Of a stretch of 33,981 nt of DNA, positions 23,415 through 32,876 are shown in pieces. Location: positions 1 through 33,981 of the forward strand of contig JAIOQB010000221.1 in assembly GCA_021413585.1 (NCBI GenBank), read 5' to 3'. Source of the DNA: Planctomycetia bacterium. GTDB taxonomy: Bacteria; Planctomycetota; Planctomycetia; Pirellulales; UBA7805. The translations under genes and the position numbers were made by a program. Position 1 is the first letter of the stretch. Each line of letters starts with the position of its first letter. The notes under the pieces are model-generated. The model ran no database searches. It was not told the DNA's origin and was given only the letters and a program-made list of their open reading frames with translations.

Positions 23415-24397
23415 CAGGCGTACCCCTTGCCGCGGCGCTTGCCGCCGGCCGCATCGCGCTGCTCGGCCGTCTCGTGAGCGAACCGGTGCCCCGTGCGATC
23501 GATGAACACGTCTTCGAGCGTGGGGCGGGAGAACGTCACGGCGTCGATCCGGCCGGGAAACGCCTCGACCAGCCGGGCGATCCACTGATGCCCGTCCGGC
23601 TGCTCCAGCCGCACGCTGTCGTCCACCACTTCGGCCGCGCAGCCGAAGCGGGCCCGGACCTCCACCGCCAGCGCGGCCGGCTCGCGGGCACGGATCGTGA
23701 TCGCGTCGCCGCCGACCGTCGCCCGCAGCGCGTCGGGCGTGTCGAGCGCCAGCAATTTGCCGGCGTCGAGAAGCGCGATGCGATCCGCCAGCTCGGCTTC
23801 TTCCAGCAGGTGCGTGGTGAGCACCACGGTCACGCCGTCTTCGCGGCGCAATGTCGTCAGATAATCCCACAAGTCGCGCCGCGCGGCTGGATCGAGCCCG
23901 GTGCTGGGCTCATCGAGCAGCAGCAGCCGCGGGCCGTGCAGCATTCCCTTGGCCAGCTCGACGCGCCGCCGCAAGCCGCCGGAGAGGGTGGCCACGCGCT
24001 CGTCGCGGCGATCGGAGAGCCGCAACCGCGTGAGCAGATCGTCCTGGCGTTGCTTCAACCGCAGGCCCGACATGCCGTACAGGTGACCTTGATGGCGAAG
24101 GTTTTCGGCCACGGTCAACTGGCGGTCGAGGCCGGGGGCTTGAAACACGATGCCGATCAGCGCCCGGACGGCGAAGGTTTCCGTGACCACGTCGTGCCCC
24201 AGAATGCGCACTTGCCCGCTTTGCGGCGGCAAGAGCGTGGAGAGCAGGCGGAACAGCGTCGTCTTGCCGCCGCCGTTGGGGCCGACCACGGCGAAGATTT
24301 CCCCTTCGCGCACCGCCAGATCCAGGTCGCACAGCGCCTGCCGCTGACCGTAATGGTGCGAGACGCGCACGACGTCGATGGCGGGGGAGGAAGTCAT
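23414..24397 (-). CDS. ABC transporter ATP-binding protein
   Basis: From ATG 24397 the product has 327 residues: an ABC ATPase domain with Walker A GPNGGGKTT (about 39-47), Q-loop VFQAPGLDRQLTVAENL, signature LSGGLRRRVELAKG, Walker B LLLLDEPSTGLD and H-loop TTHLLEEAE. A C-terminal regulatory region of about 90 residues follows. It is of the CcmA/NatA/drug-exporter class and pairs with the ABC-2 permease encoded immediately downstream. Its insertion between coxD and the SCO gene places the transporter in the oxidase transcript. The frame upstream of 24397 overlaps a repeat and was not used. Confidence 0.93.
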   Translation of the reverse strand: MTSSPAIDVVRVSHHYGQRQALCDLDLAVREGEIFAVVGPNGGGKTTLFRLLSTLLPPQSGQVRILGHDVVTETFAVRALIGIVFQAPGLDRQLTVAENLRHQGHLYGMSGLRLKQRQDDLLTRLRLSDRRDERVATLSGGLRRRVELAKGMLHGPRLLLLDEPSTGLDPAARRDLWDYLTTLRREDGVTVVLTTHLLEEAELADRIALLDAGKLLALDTPDALRATVGGDAITIRAREPAALAVEVRARFGCAAEVVDDSVRLEQPDGHQWIARLVEAFPGRIDAVTFSRPTLEDVFIDRTGHRFAHETAEQRDAAGGKRRGKGYA

Positions 24398-24423
24398 CCA
24401 GCAACGATTTCCAGTATAAGTGA

Positions 24424-24485
24424 GTGCCTGGGGCAACGCCCCAGTAACTGCAATCCAAACGCACCTGGGGCATTGCCCCAGGCAC
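24424..24485. repeat. CTGGGGCAACGCCCCAG-type inverted repeat
   Basis: GTGCCTGGGGCAACGCCCCA followed by G (24424-24444) pairs with CTGGGGCATTGCCCCAGGCA followed by C (24465-24485), with two mismatches and a 20-nt loop. Each arm is also a hairpin (CTGGGGC/GCCCCAG). It lies between coxD and the ABC ATPase gene; a worn relative is at 20779-20836. Confidence 0.85.
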
Positions 24486-24557
24486 CCCCCGGGCTGGTAA
24501 GAACGGGCATGGCAAGACTCGTTAAAGCAAGGCGTCCTGCCGTGGTCGTTGTGGCGA

Positions 24558-25079
24558 TCACTTTCCTTCGTGTTCGCTGGGCGCTTCAGGCGCGGGGTTG
24601 GTAGCGGGCGCCGCGGTGGTTGGGGCAGGGGGGGCGGCGTGGCCGGGGGCTGCGTGCGACGTGTTCTGGGGCAACGCGCAAAACTCCAGCCGCTCGTGCG
24701 AGTAGTGCCAGAACCGCATGCCGATGTCCGGCACCAGCATCAGCGCCAGAAACACCGACATGAATCCGGCCGGAATCGTCAGCACGTATTTCCAGTTCGC
24801 TTCGTACTTCAAGTGCATGAAGAACAAGATCACCAGCATCGCCTTGCTGCACGAGATGGCCATCATGAACGCCCAACCGACGTGCGACGAAAAATGGGTC
24901 CGCCACAGTTCGGTATACGTCATGAACGACCCGCTGGTCAGCACGCACAAGGCGATAAAGACCGCGATGTAGGTGCGGATGCTGCCGCCGTGAGGGGCGT
25001 GATCTGCATGCGAGTCAGCACCGTGCGCGCCGGCGCCGGCTGAAAGAGTATCGCTGTGCGTCGTTCCGTGATCCGACAT
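24558..25079 (-). CDS. coxD: Cytochrome c oxidase subunit IV (prokaryotic type)
   Basis: The 173-residue product has a His-rich cytosolic N-terminus, three membrane segments (TYIAVFIALCVLTSGSFM; VGWAFMMAISCSKAMLVILF; YVLTIPAGFMSVFLALML) and the characteristic FFMHLKYE after the second. This is the COX4-pro family (CtaF/CoxD), a small accessory subunit that stabilises aa3/caa3 oxidases. A C-terminal extension of about 45 residues is rich in Ala, Pro and Thr (PPAPTTAAPATNPAPEAP) and is probably disordered. The gene follows coxC after 16 nt. Confidence 0.9.
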   Translation of the reverse strand: MSDHGTTHSDTLSAGAGAHGADSHADHAPHGGSIRTYIAVFIALCVLTSGSFMTYTELWRTHFSSHVGWAFMMAISCSKAMLVILFFMHLKYEANWKYVLTIPAGFMSVFLALMLVPDIGMRFWHYSHERLEFCALPQNTSHAAPGHAAPPAPTTAAPATNPAPEAPSEHEGK

Positions 25080-25095
25080 GGTTGCTTCTACAGCC

Positions 25096-26298
<1,203 letters not shown>

Positions 26299-26331
26299 GA
26301 CGGTTTCCAGACAATTACAGACGCGGAGTAA

Positions 26332-27264
26332 CTACAAACGCGGATAAACGAGCGGAACCAGCAGCAACAGGGCCAACAGCGTCGGCAGGTATACGAGCGA
26401 TGCTCTGAGCAGCCAGCGGGCCGAGCGATCGTCCAACTTCAGCGCGAACACCGCCGCACAGCACAACTGCCCCAGCGACAACATCAGCGCCAGGGCAAAG
26501 TACACCACGCCCGCCTTCATCAGCACCGACGGCAGCACGCTCAGCGGCACCAACACCAGCGCCGCGGCCACGGCCTGCGCGCCGGCCCGCCGGCCGCTGG
26601 GATCAACCACCGGCAGCATCTTCATCCCGGCCGCCGCGTAGTGATCTCGATACAGCCAGGCGATGGCCATGAAGTGCGGAAACTGCCACAGGAACACCAA
26701 GAGAAACAACGTGGCAGCCAGCAGCAGATCGGCCGACGTGGCGTCCTGCGACATCACGGCCGAAAAGCCCATCAGCACGGGGATCGCACCCGCCACCGCG
26801 CCGACGAACGTGTTGGCCGAAGTGCGCGTTTTCATCGGCGTGTAAACCGCCACGTAGAGCACCCAAGTTAGGGCGCCCAGGGCGGCGGTCAACGGGCCAA
26901 CGCAGACGCTCAGATATACGACGCCCGCCACGCCGCTTAGGGCGCCGAACAGGATCACCTCGCGCTCCGAGAGCCGGCCGGCGGGCAGCGGCCGGGTGGC
27001 GGTGCGCGGCATCAGGGCGTCGGTCCGCCGCTCCAGCCATTGATTCAGCGCGCTGGCGCTGGCGGCGACTAGGGCGGTGCCCAACAGCAGGTGCAAGATC
27101 CGCAGCGGCTCCGCTGGCAACCCGGCCGAAGCGACGCAGGCGGCCACCGCCACCGTCAGCAATTCCAGGGCCGCGATGCGCGGCTTGGTTAATTCCAAGT
27201 AATCGGCCGCGCGGGCCCACACGGCGGTGCGGCGGCGGGGGTACGTCAGCGTGGAAATGCTCAT
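26332..27264 (-). CDS. ctaB: Protohaem IX farnesyltransferase (haem O synthase)
   Basis: CtaB attaches a farnesyl group to haem B, making haem O, the substrate of CtaA. From ATG 27264 the product has 310 residues and about nine membrane segments of the UbiA family. First catalytic region: LNQWLERRTDALMPRTATRP. Second: YTPMKTRTSANTFVGAVAGA, and FLWQFPHFMAIAW followed by YRDHYAAAGMKMLPVVD. The first motif has the expected Asn and Asp with Glu at the middle acidic position. ATG overlaps the ctaA stop by 4 nt. The frame extends to 27543 but only by reading inside ctaA. Confidence 0.93.
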   Translation of the reverse strand: MSISTLTYPRRRTAVWARAADYLELTKPRIAALELLTVAVAACVASAGLPAEPLRILHLLLGTALVAASASALNQWLERRTDALMPRTATRPLPAGRLSEREVILFGALSGVAGVVYLSVCVGPLTAALGALTWVLYVAVYTPMKTRTSANTFVGAVAGAIPVLMGFSAVMSQDATSADLLLAATLFLLVFLWQFPHFMAIAWLYRDHYAAAGMKMLPVVDPSGRRAGAQAVAAALVLVPLSVLPSVLMKAGVVYFALALMLSLGQLCCAAVFALKLDDRSARWLLRASLVYLPTLLALLLLVPLVYPRL

Positions 27265-28292
27265 AGCGCCATCCCCAGGCTTTGACGATGGACCACGGCC
27301 CCGCTGACGCTCCGCCCTAGCACGCGCCACGAGCGGAGAAACAACACCACGCTGGTGGCCAAAATCAGCGACCCGACCGCCACATGCGCGGTAACGATCA
27401 TCGATTGACCCAATGAGCCGGCCGTGTTCGTCCACCGCGCCACCGAGGGCCAGTTGGCCAGCATCCCCGCGGGCAAGCCGTATTTGACAAACCACGTGGC
27501 ACCGCCGAGCATCAATTGCGTGCCGACCAAAATCCCCAACCACGTGGCCGGTCGAACCAGCTCGCGGCGCTGCCGATACGAACGGATCACGCGATACAAC
27601 AACAAGTTGGCATGCACCGCCACGGCGCCAGCCAGCAGCAAGTGAAACACCACCGCGGTGCTGAACGAACCCGGGAGCGCGTCGACCGCGACATGCCGCA
27701 GGAAGGCCCCGACCACCAATTGCAGATAGACCAGAATCGCGGTCAGCAGGGCCAAGCGTTGTAACTTCCGCGCGGCGGCGTCAGGTTCTGTGGGGGCGAA
27801 TTGGTTTTGCGAGGCGTCCTGCCACAATCGCGACGTCATCACGGCGATGGTGACCGCCGTGGCGAAGAACAACGGGCCGACGCAGCCGTGAATGCGGGCC
27901 AGCGCCAGCTCATCCAGCCGCACCCGCATGCCGCCGAGCACGCCTTGCCCGATCACCAGCGTCAGGGCAAAGAGCGTGATGCCACGCAGCCGCGGCTCGC
28001 GCCACGTGACGGCGACCACGCCGATGGTAATCAGGCCCACCGCGGCACCCAGCAAGCGATGCCCATGCTCGATCATCAAGTTCCACGGCCCCGCCAGCCA
28101 AGTGGAGATCGGATAGAGAAACAAGTTGTAGCCGTAGGTGTTCGGCCAGTCGGGAACCGACATCCCCGCCTGACGCGTGGTGACCAGCGCTCCGATCCAC
28201 ACCAGCGGAAACGTGGCGCACACCAACGCAACTGCCAGCCGATGCGGCCAGGCGTTGGGAGCGACGTTGTTATGGGGAGGATCAGGACTCAA
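27261..28292 (-). CDS. ctaA: Haem A synthase
   Basis: CtaA oxidises the C8 methyl of haem O to the formyl of haem A, the cofactor of subunit I. The 343 residues form eight membrane helices in two homologous halves. The helix-2 motif E75-HGH-R79 gives the catalytic Glu and a haem His, and the other three ligand histidines are visible as His135 (ARIHGCVGP), His217 (VVFHLLLAG) and His303 (VTAHVAVGS). VTTRQAGMSVPDWP after helix 1 is typical. The only available start is TTG at 28292; a TAA in frame stands eight codons upstream. The short gap to coxA (28293-28373) holds a small GAGTACT repeat. Confidence 0.93.
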   Translation of the reverse strand: MSPDPPHNNVAPNAWPHRLAVALVCATFPLVWIGALVTTRQAGMSVPDWPNTYGYNLFLYPISTWLAGPWNLMIEHGHRLLGAAVGLITIGVVAVTWREPRLRGITLFALTLVIGQGVLGGMRVRLDELALARIHGCVGPLFFATAVTIAVMTSRLWQDASQNQFAPTEPDAAARKLQRLALLTAILVYLQLVVGAFLRHVAVDALPGSFSTAVVFHLLLAGAVAVHANLLLYRVIRSYRQRRELVRPATWLGILVGTQLMLGGATWFVKYGLPAGMLANWPSVARWTNTAGSLGQSMIVTAHVAVGSLILATSVVLFLRSWRVLGRSVSGAVVHRQSLGMAL

Positions 28293-28349
28293 AGCATTAA
28301 CCCGGGTTTAGCCATTTTGTATTGCGAACTTTGCGAACAACGGCATTTC

Positions 28350-28367
28350 ACTGAGTACTGAGTACTA
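28350..28367. repeat. Small CTGAGTACT tandem repeat between coxA and ctaA
   Basis: ACTGAGTACTGAGTACTA contains GAGTACT twice with a period of eight, and AGTACT is a palindrome. It lies just before the TTG start of ctaA on the transcribed minus strand, about 60 nt upstream. No function can be assigned. Confidence 0.4.
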
Positions 28368-28373
28368 GCTTCC

Positions 28374-30191
28374 TTACCCATCCATGTATCTTTCCGTCGC
28401 CGGCGCGGCACCTTCCGGGGGCGGCTGATGTTGAGGGTAATAATCGGTCTGCACTTCCGGGCTGCCGTATTCGTACGGGCCGCGGTAGACGATCGGTTGG
28501 AAATCAAAGTTGCCGTGCCCCGGCGGGCTGGGGCAACACCATTCCAGCGAGTTGGCGTGCCATGGATTGCGCCCCGCCACCGGGCCGAAGAAGATGCTGT
28601 AGATGAAGTTGATCGCGAAGATCGACTGGCTGCACACCATGCCGATCGCGCAGTAGGTGATGAACCTGTTCATCCCCAGCAGGTGATGGAACGTCTCGTA
28701 CTGGTACGGATCGGCCAGCCGCCGCGGAAAGCCGACCACGCCCAGGATGTGCATCGGGAAGAACACGCCGTTGAGGAACATGAACGTCAGCAGGAAGTGA
28801 ACCTTCCCCCAGAACTCGTTCATCGTCCGCCCGAACATCTTGGGGAACCAGAAGTAAATCGAGCCGAACACGCCCATCGCCGTGCCCGCAAACAGCACGT
28901 AGTGGAAGTGGGCCACGATGAAGTAGGTGTCGTGGATGAAGATGTCGATCGGCGTGGCCGCCATGAAGATGCCGCTCAGTCCGCCAATGATGAACATCGA
29001 CACGAACGACACGGCAAACAGCATGGCCGTGGTGAATTGGATTTTTCCGCCCCACAACGTCCCCAGCCAGTTGAATACTTTGATGGCGCTGGGCAGGGCG
29101 ATCATGATCGTGGCCACCATGAACGTCATCCCCAGGTAGGGATTCATTCCGGAGATGAACATGTGGTGTCCCCACACGACGAAGCCCAGGCCGGCGATCC
29201 CGGCGATGGAATACACCATCGGCTTGTAGCCGAAGATCGGCTTGCGGGCAAAGCAGGCGATGATATCGGAGACCATGCCCATCGCCGGCAGGATCATGAT
29301 GTACACCGCCGGATGGGAGTAGAACCAGAACAAGTGCTGCCACAACAGCGGCTGCCCGCCACCGGTGGCGTAGGGAGCGTTGTTCGCCGTGGCGCCGTCA
29401 GGGAGGAAGAAACCGGTTCCCACGGACCGATCGAGCAATTGCATGAACCCGGCCGCGGTCAGCACCGGCAGGGCAAACGCCTGCAGTACGGCAGTGATGA
29501 ACATCGCCCAGATCGTCAGCGGCAGGCGGAACATCGTCATGCCGGGGGCCCGCATCTGGATGATCGTGGTCATGTAATTGACCGAGCCGAGCATCGACGC
29601 CACGCCGGCAAACGTGACGCCCAGCAGCCACAAAGTCTGCCCCATGTGCCCGCCGGGGGACGCTTCCTGCAGCGCCGCGAGCGTGGGATACGATGTCCAG
29701 CCGGCGGCCGCGGCGCCGCCATGCACGAAGAAGCTGGCTATGATGCACAAGAATGACGGCCACATGAACCAGTAGCTGAGCATGTTGAGCGTGGGGAAGG
29801 CCATGTCGTCCGCCCCGATCATCAGCGGGATCAGGTAGTTGCCAAACGCCCCGGCCAAAATCGGGATGATCACGAAGAAGATCATCACGGTGGCGTGCAT
29901 CGTGAACATCATCGTGTAGAACTCGGGCGAAATCTGTCCGCCCGTGTGCGCGAAGAACATCTTGCTGACCAACGGCATGTCGTTCGACCAGGGCCATGCC
30001 AACTGCCACCGCACCCCCAGCGCCAAGAGGCCGCCAATCAAAAACCACAGCAACGTGGAGAATAGAAATTGGATGCCGATGATCTTGTGGTCGCGGGAGA
30101 AGACGTACGTGCCGATGAATTTGCCCAGGCCCGCATGGCCGTGCGCATGAACCGCTTCTTGTGCGTGAAATCCTTCAGCCGTGATGCTCAT
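28374..30191 (-). CDS. coxA: Cytochrome c oxidase subunit I (A2-type haem-copper oxidase)
   Basis: Subunit I holds haem a and the haem a3-CuB centre where oxygen is reduced. The 605 residues include all ligands: His99 (TMHATVMIFF) and His430 for haem a, His428 (VAHFHYVLF) for haem a3, and His293, His342 and His343 (WGHHMF) for CuB, with Tyr297 for the His-Tyr cross-link. The D-channel entry Asp129 (DDMAFP) and K-channel Lys371 (PSAIK) are kept. The helix VI motif is YSHPAVY, in which Ala replaces the channel Glu of HPEVY; with Tyr291-Ser292 this is the A2 (YS-motif) subclass. The C-terminal tail has NPWHANSLEWCCPSPPGHGN. The gene follows coxB after 84 nt. Confidence 0.97.
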   Translation of the reverse strand: MSITAEGFHAQEAVHAHGHAGLGKFIGTYVFSRDHKIIGIQFLFSTLLWFLIGGLLALGVRWQLAWPWSNDMPLVSKMFFAHTGGQISPEFYTMMFTMHATVMIFFVIIPILAGAFGNYLIPLMIGADDMAFPTLNMLSYWFMWPSFLCIIASFFVHGGAAAAGWTSYPTLAALQEASPGGHMGQTLWLLGVTFAGVASMLGSVNYMTTIIQMRAPGMTMFRLPLTIWAMFITAVLQAFALPVLTAAGFMQLLDRSVGTGFFLPDGATANNAPYATGGGQPLLWQHLFWFYSHPAVYIMILPAMGMVSDIIACFARKPIFGYKPMVYSIAGIAGLGFVVWGHHMFISGMNPYLGMTFMVATIMIALPSAIKVFNWLGTLWGGKIQFTTAMLFAVSFVSMFIIGGLSGIFMAATPIDIFIHDTYFIVAHFHYVLFAGTAMGVFGSIYFWFPKMFGRTMNEFWGKVHFLLTFMFLNGVFFPMHILGVVGFPRRLADPYQYETFHHLLGMNRFITYCAIGMVCSQSIFAINFIYSIFFGPVAGRNPWHANSLEWCCPSPPGHGNFDFQPIVYRGPYEYGSPEVQTDYYPQHQPPPEGAAPATERYMDG

Positions 30192-30236
30192 GATGTTTCA
30201 CTTTGCCGGCGGGTGGGCCGGCCTCGTCAGGTCAAT

Positions 30237-30253
30237 CTCCGGCACGGCCGGAG
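30237..30253 (-). other. Hairpin between coxB and coxA
   Basis: CTCCGGCACGGCCGGAG forms a perfect 7-bp stem with a 3-nt loop in the 84-nt gap between coxB and coxA. No T-run follows on the minus strand, so it is not an intrinsic terminator; it might mark mRNA processing or set unequal expression of the two subunits. Confidence 0.35.
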
Positions 30254-30275
30254 GCTCGCTGGTAATAAAGGTTTT

Positions 30276-31088
30276 TTACTTGGCCGGTTTGGCTGCGTCG
30301 GCCGTGGCGGTTGCGTCAGCCTGAGTGGCATGTTGCTTATTGGCGATTTCGACCAGCCAGGCGTCAAAGTCGGCGCGGGACTGGACGGTGATCCGCCCGC
30401 GCATCTTGTAATGCCCCCAGCCGCACAGTTCCGCGCACACCAGATCCCAACTGCCGATCTTCGTGGGTCGAAACCAGACCGGAATCATCATGCCGGGCAC
30501 GGCGTCCTGCTTGACCCGCATGTTGGGGAGGAAGAAGCTGTGCAGCACGTCTTCGCTCTTCAGGTGCACCAGCACTTCCTCGTCGACCGGCACGTGCAGG
30601 TCGGTGTCCCAGTGGATGTCGTCCGGCGTGTTGAACTTGCCGTCGGGCCCAGGGTAGCGAAACCGCCACTCGAATTGCCGCCCGCGCACTTCCACGATCA
30701 CGCCGGCGTCCTTGGGTTGGCGGATCTTGGCGTCGGCCCAGGCGTTCATCTGGTAGATGGCGATGAAGAACAGCGTGGCCGCCGGCAGCACCGTCCACAC
30801 CACTTCCAGCGTATGGCTGCCGTGCATGTAGCGGACCGGGTCGCGGTTGGCCTTGGCGTCGTACCGCCACAGAAAAAAGGCCAAGCAGACTTCGGTGGCC
30901 ACGAACACCACGCCCGTGAGCACCAGGATGGTCATGAACAACTGATCAATCACATGCCCTGAGGCCGACACGTCTTCTGGAAACCAATGGTTCAGCAGCG
31001 GCAGGCTGTGGAAGTTCATTGCGACGACGAACAAGCCCACGCCCAACACAGGCACCAGGAAGAACACAAAGCTCCAGAACTTTCCCAC
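30276..31088 (-). CDS. coxB: Cytochrome c oxidase subunit II (CuA)
   Basis: Subunit II takes electrons from a cytochrome or cupredoxin through its binuclear CuA centre. The 270 residues include hydrophobic segments at about 3-24, 48-75 and 95-113, then a periplasmic cupredoxin domain. CuA ligands are all present: His173 (VLHSFFLPNMRV), Cys208, Glu210, Cys212, His216 and Met219 in CAELCGWGHYKM. The aromatic path residues WRFRYPGPDG are seen. No cytochrome c domain is fused at the C-terminus, so an external donor is needed; the two-haem protein encoded upstream is a candidate. The start is GTG at 31088 with GGGAG about 10 nt before it. The first hydrophobic segment, before the usual hairpin, is an extra helix or an uncleaved signal. 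Confidence 0.96.
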   Translation of the reverse strand: MGKFWSFVFFLVPVLGVGLFVVAMNFHSLPLLNHWFPEDVSASGHVIDQLFMTILVLTGVVFVATEVCLAFFLWRYDAKANRDPVRYMHGSHTLEVVWTVLPAATLFFIAIYQMNAWADAKIRQPKDAGVIVEVRGRQFEWRFRYPGPDGKFNTPDDIHWDTDLHVPVDEEVLVHLKSEDVLHSFFLPNMRVKQDAVPGMMIPVWFRPTKIGSWDLVCAELCGWGHYKMRGRITVQSRADFDAWLVEIANKQHATQADATATADAAKPAK

Positions 31089-31109
31089 GATAAACTCTCC
31101 CGAACGCTT

Positions 31110-31149
31110 GTCAGTTGTCAGTCGTCAGTTGCAACTGACCACTGACCAC
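31110..31149. repeat. TCAGTTGTCAGT-type repeat between two oxidase genes
   Basis: The words TCAGTTG, TCAG and TCGTCAGTTG run into ACTGACCACTGACCACT, giving an imperfect inverted repeat centred on the exact 16-bp palindrome GTCAGTTGCAACTGAC (31124-31139). It fills the 61-nt gap between the cytochrome c gene and coxB. Confidence 0.65.
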
Positions 31150-32808
31150 TTATTGAATTTGATGTTCGCGCAACGCTTCCAACTGTTCCGGCGGCTGACT
31201 CAGCGGCTGGTACGGCAGGCTTTTGACAAAATGGACCAGATCCCAAATTTCCTGCGTCGTGACGCCCTTTTTAGGATCGGGGGCTGCTCCGGCCGGCAGC
31301 ACGCTGATTGCCGGCATCGGGGTGCCGTTGATGCCGGAGAAAATGCGGCGATAAATATCGAGCGGCCGCCGCCCGCCGCGATAGACGCCTGCCCTCAGGT
31401 CGCGCGGCTTGATGTTGCGCGGCGGCAGGGCGCCCAGCGCTTCAAACTCGGCGATCACCTTGTCCCGGTCTGCCGCGGGCTTCGTGTCGAGCGACTTGCG
31501 CCACTGGAACCAGAAGTCGTAATCGGTCGTCTGGCCGTCGCCGAGCTGCGAGTCGCCGTGGCAACTGAAGCAGTTGGCCGCCGTGCCGTAGAACATCGCC
31601 TGGCCGCGGGCCAGCGACGCCAGCCGGCGCTTCTCCGCGGGCGAGTCGGCGGAAGCGGGCGAGCCGTCTGCGTTCTTTGGCATCTCGCCGGCCAGCCACT
31701 TGGTCATTTCCTCCGACGGAGCGACCGGGGCCACGATCTTCTTGTCGGCCATCCGCCAGGTGTACACCACGCCGGCCACGATGTTGTTCTCGTCCTGAGG
31801 CTCGGTGACGTTCCCTTCCGCGTCGGGAACCAGCGGGCCGCCGCCGGCCAGCTCGGCGGGAGTGGGGATCGTCTCGCCGCGCGCGGCGCGGTCGATCAGC
31901 TTGATCTCCGTTTCGCCGCGGACGCTTAAGTATTCCACGTATTCCACCAGCGCTTCGCGCTCGTTTTCCGGCAGGATGCGGAACGAGGGCATGGCCGTGC
32001 CCGGGACTCCGTCGGTGAGAATCCGCATCAAGTCCGCGTGCGTCGGCTTCTCGGCCCCAAGGGTCGACTTGAACTTGAACTTCCCTTGGCGGTAATCGCG
32101 CGGATACGGATTGAGGAACGCGGCGGTCGGGCCGGCGCCGTCGCCGCTGATGCCGTGGCAATGGGCACAGTGCAGCCGATACAGGCCGTGCTGGCGGCCC
32201 GATTGCTCGCTATATACGCGGCCGGCGGAGACCTGCAGCTTGTCGATGTCGAAGCCGAACGACTTGAGCAGGGTCGGGTCGGGGCTGCCGTCGGCGCTGA
32301 CTCGCTCAGGATGATCGGGCGTGCCGAAGACCGCCAGCAGCAAGTTGGCGATCTGCTGGCCTTGCTGGCGATCGACCTTAACTTTCATTGGCTTGCCCCA
32401 GGTGGCCTGCTCCAGCAGAGCCTTGACCGCCGCGGGGCGGTCGCTGATCGACGAGCCGTTGATCGACGTGATGACATCTCCCCACATCAGTCCGGCGCTG
32501 GCGGCCGGCTTGTCCGCCACCACCGATTCGATCACCGCTTTGCCGGCGTCGTCGGAAAGCTTCATGCCGTAGGCTTGCTCGAGCGCGGCGTTGGGATCCT
32601 TGCCGCCGGCCACGGGGGCCTTGTCGGGGGTCGGCAGATCGACCTCGGGTGTGGACGCGAGCGTGACTTTTTCCGCCCCGGCGGTCTTGGCCTGCACCAG
32701 GTTTGGCCGAAACTTGGGCGGCGGCGCGGCGCAGCCGAGGATGCCCAGGGCCAGAACGAGCCCCGCCAGGGTCAATGCCACGCGCGAGTTGAAAATGTGT
32801 GTCGTCAT
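31150..32808 (-). CDS. PDZ-domain two-haem cytochrome c lipoprotein
   Basis: From ATG 32808 the product has 552 residues. A signal sequence ends in the lipobox LGILGC (Cys26), so it should be membrane-anchored. Residues about 75-160 form a PDZ-like domain (DDAGKAVIESVVADKPAASA, then GLMWGDVITSINGSSI). Two class I cytochrome c domains follow: C214-AHC-H218 with probable distal Met273 (GTAMPSFRIL), and C413-FSC-H417 with probable distal Met498 (GTPMPAIS). It precedes coxB in the operon and is the best candidate for the electron donor to CuA, replacing the fused haem domain of caa3 oxidases. The PDZ domain may dock a partner's C-terminus. Upstream frame to 32871 is an alternative start region but lacks a signal peptide at its beginning. 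Confidence 0.85.
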   Translation of the reverse strand: MTTHIFNSRVALTLAGLVLALGILGCAAPPPKFRPNLVQAKTAGAEKVTLASTPEVDLPTPDKAPVAGGKDPNAALEQAYGMKLSDDAGKAVIESVVADKPAASAGLMWGDVITSINGSSISDRPAAVKALLEQATWGKPMKVKVDRQQGQQIANLLLAVFGTPDHPERVSADGSPDPTLLKSFGFDIDKLQVSAGRVYSEQSGRQHGLYRLHCAHCHGISGDGAGPTAAFLNPYPRDYRQGKFKFKSTLGAEKPTHADLMRILTDGVPGTAMPSFRILPENEREALVEYVEYLSVRGETEIKLIDRAARGETIPTPAELAGGGPLVPDAEGNVTEPQDENNIVAGVVYTWRMADKKIVAPVAPSEEMTKWLAGEMPKNADGSPASADSPAEKRRLASLARGQAMFYGTAANCFSCHGDSQLGDGQTTDYDFWFQWRKSLDTKPAADRDKVIAEFEALGALPPRNIKPRDLRAGVYRGGRRPLDIYRRIFSGINGTPMPAISVLPAGAAPDPKKGVTTQEIWDLVHFVKSLPYQPLSQPPEQLEALREHQIQ

Positions 32809-32876
32809 CGTACGGTTCAAGTTCTTTCCATCCATCCCACTCAATCGCATACCAAGCATCGCAATTCGCAAATCCG

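Noticed and set aside
23415-23870. N-terminal extension of the permease frame into the ATPase gene
   Set aside because: The extension is Arg/Gly-rich shadow sequence; the ATG at 23414 overlapping the ATPase stop gives a normal ABC-2 permease.
8794-24485. CRISPR array
   Set aside because: Repeats are palindromic, of several unrelated families and widely spaced; no regular spacers and no cas genes.
29270-29330. Loss of function in CoxA because HPEVY reads HPAVY
   Set aside because: The Tyr-Ser pair before HP identifies the A2 subclass, in which the Glu is naturally absent; all metal ligands are present.
28428-29756. 442-residue plus-strand frame opposite coxA
   Set aside because: Arg/His/Gln-rich shadow of a strongly GC3-biased gene; coxA is certain. 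The same applies to the long frames opposite purB, the secreted protein and the ABC genes.
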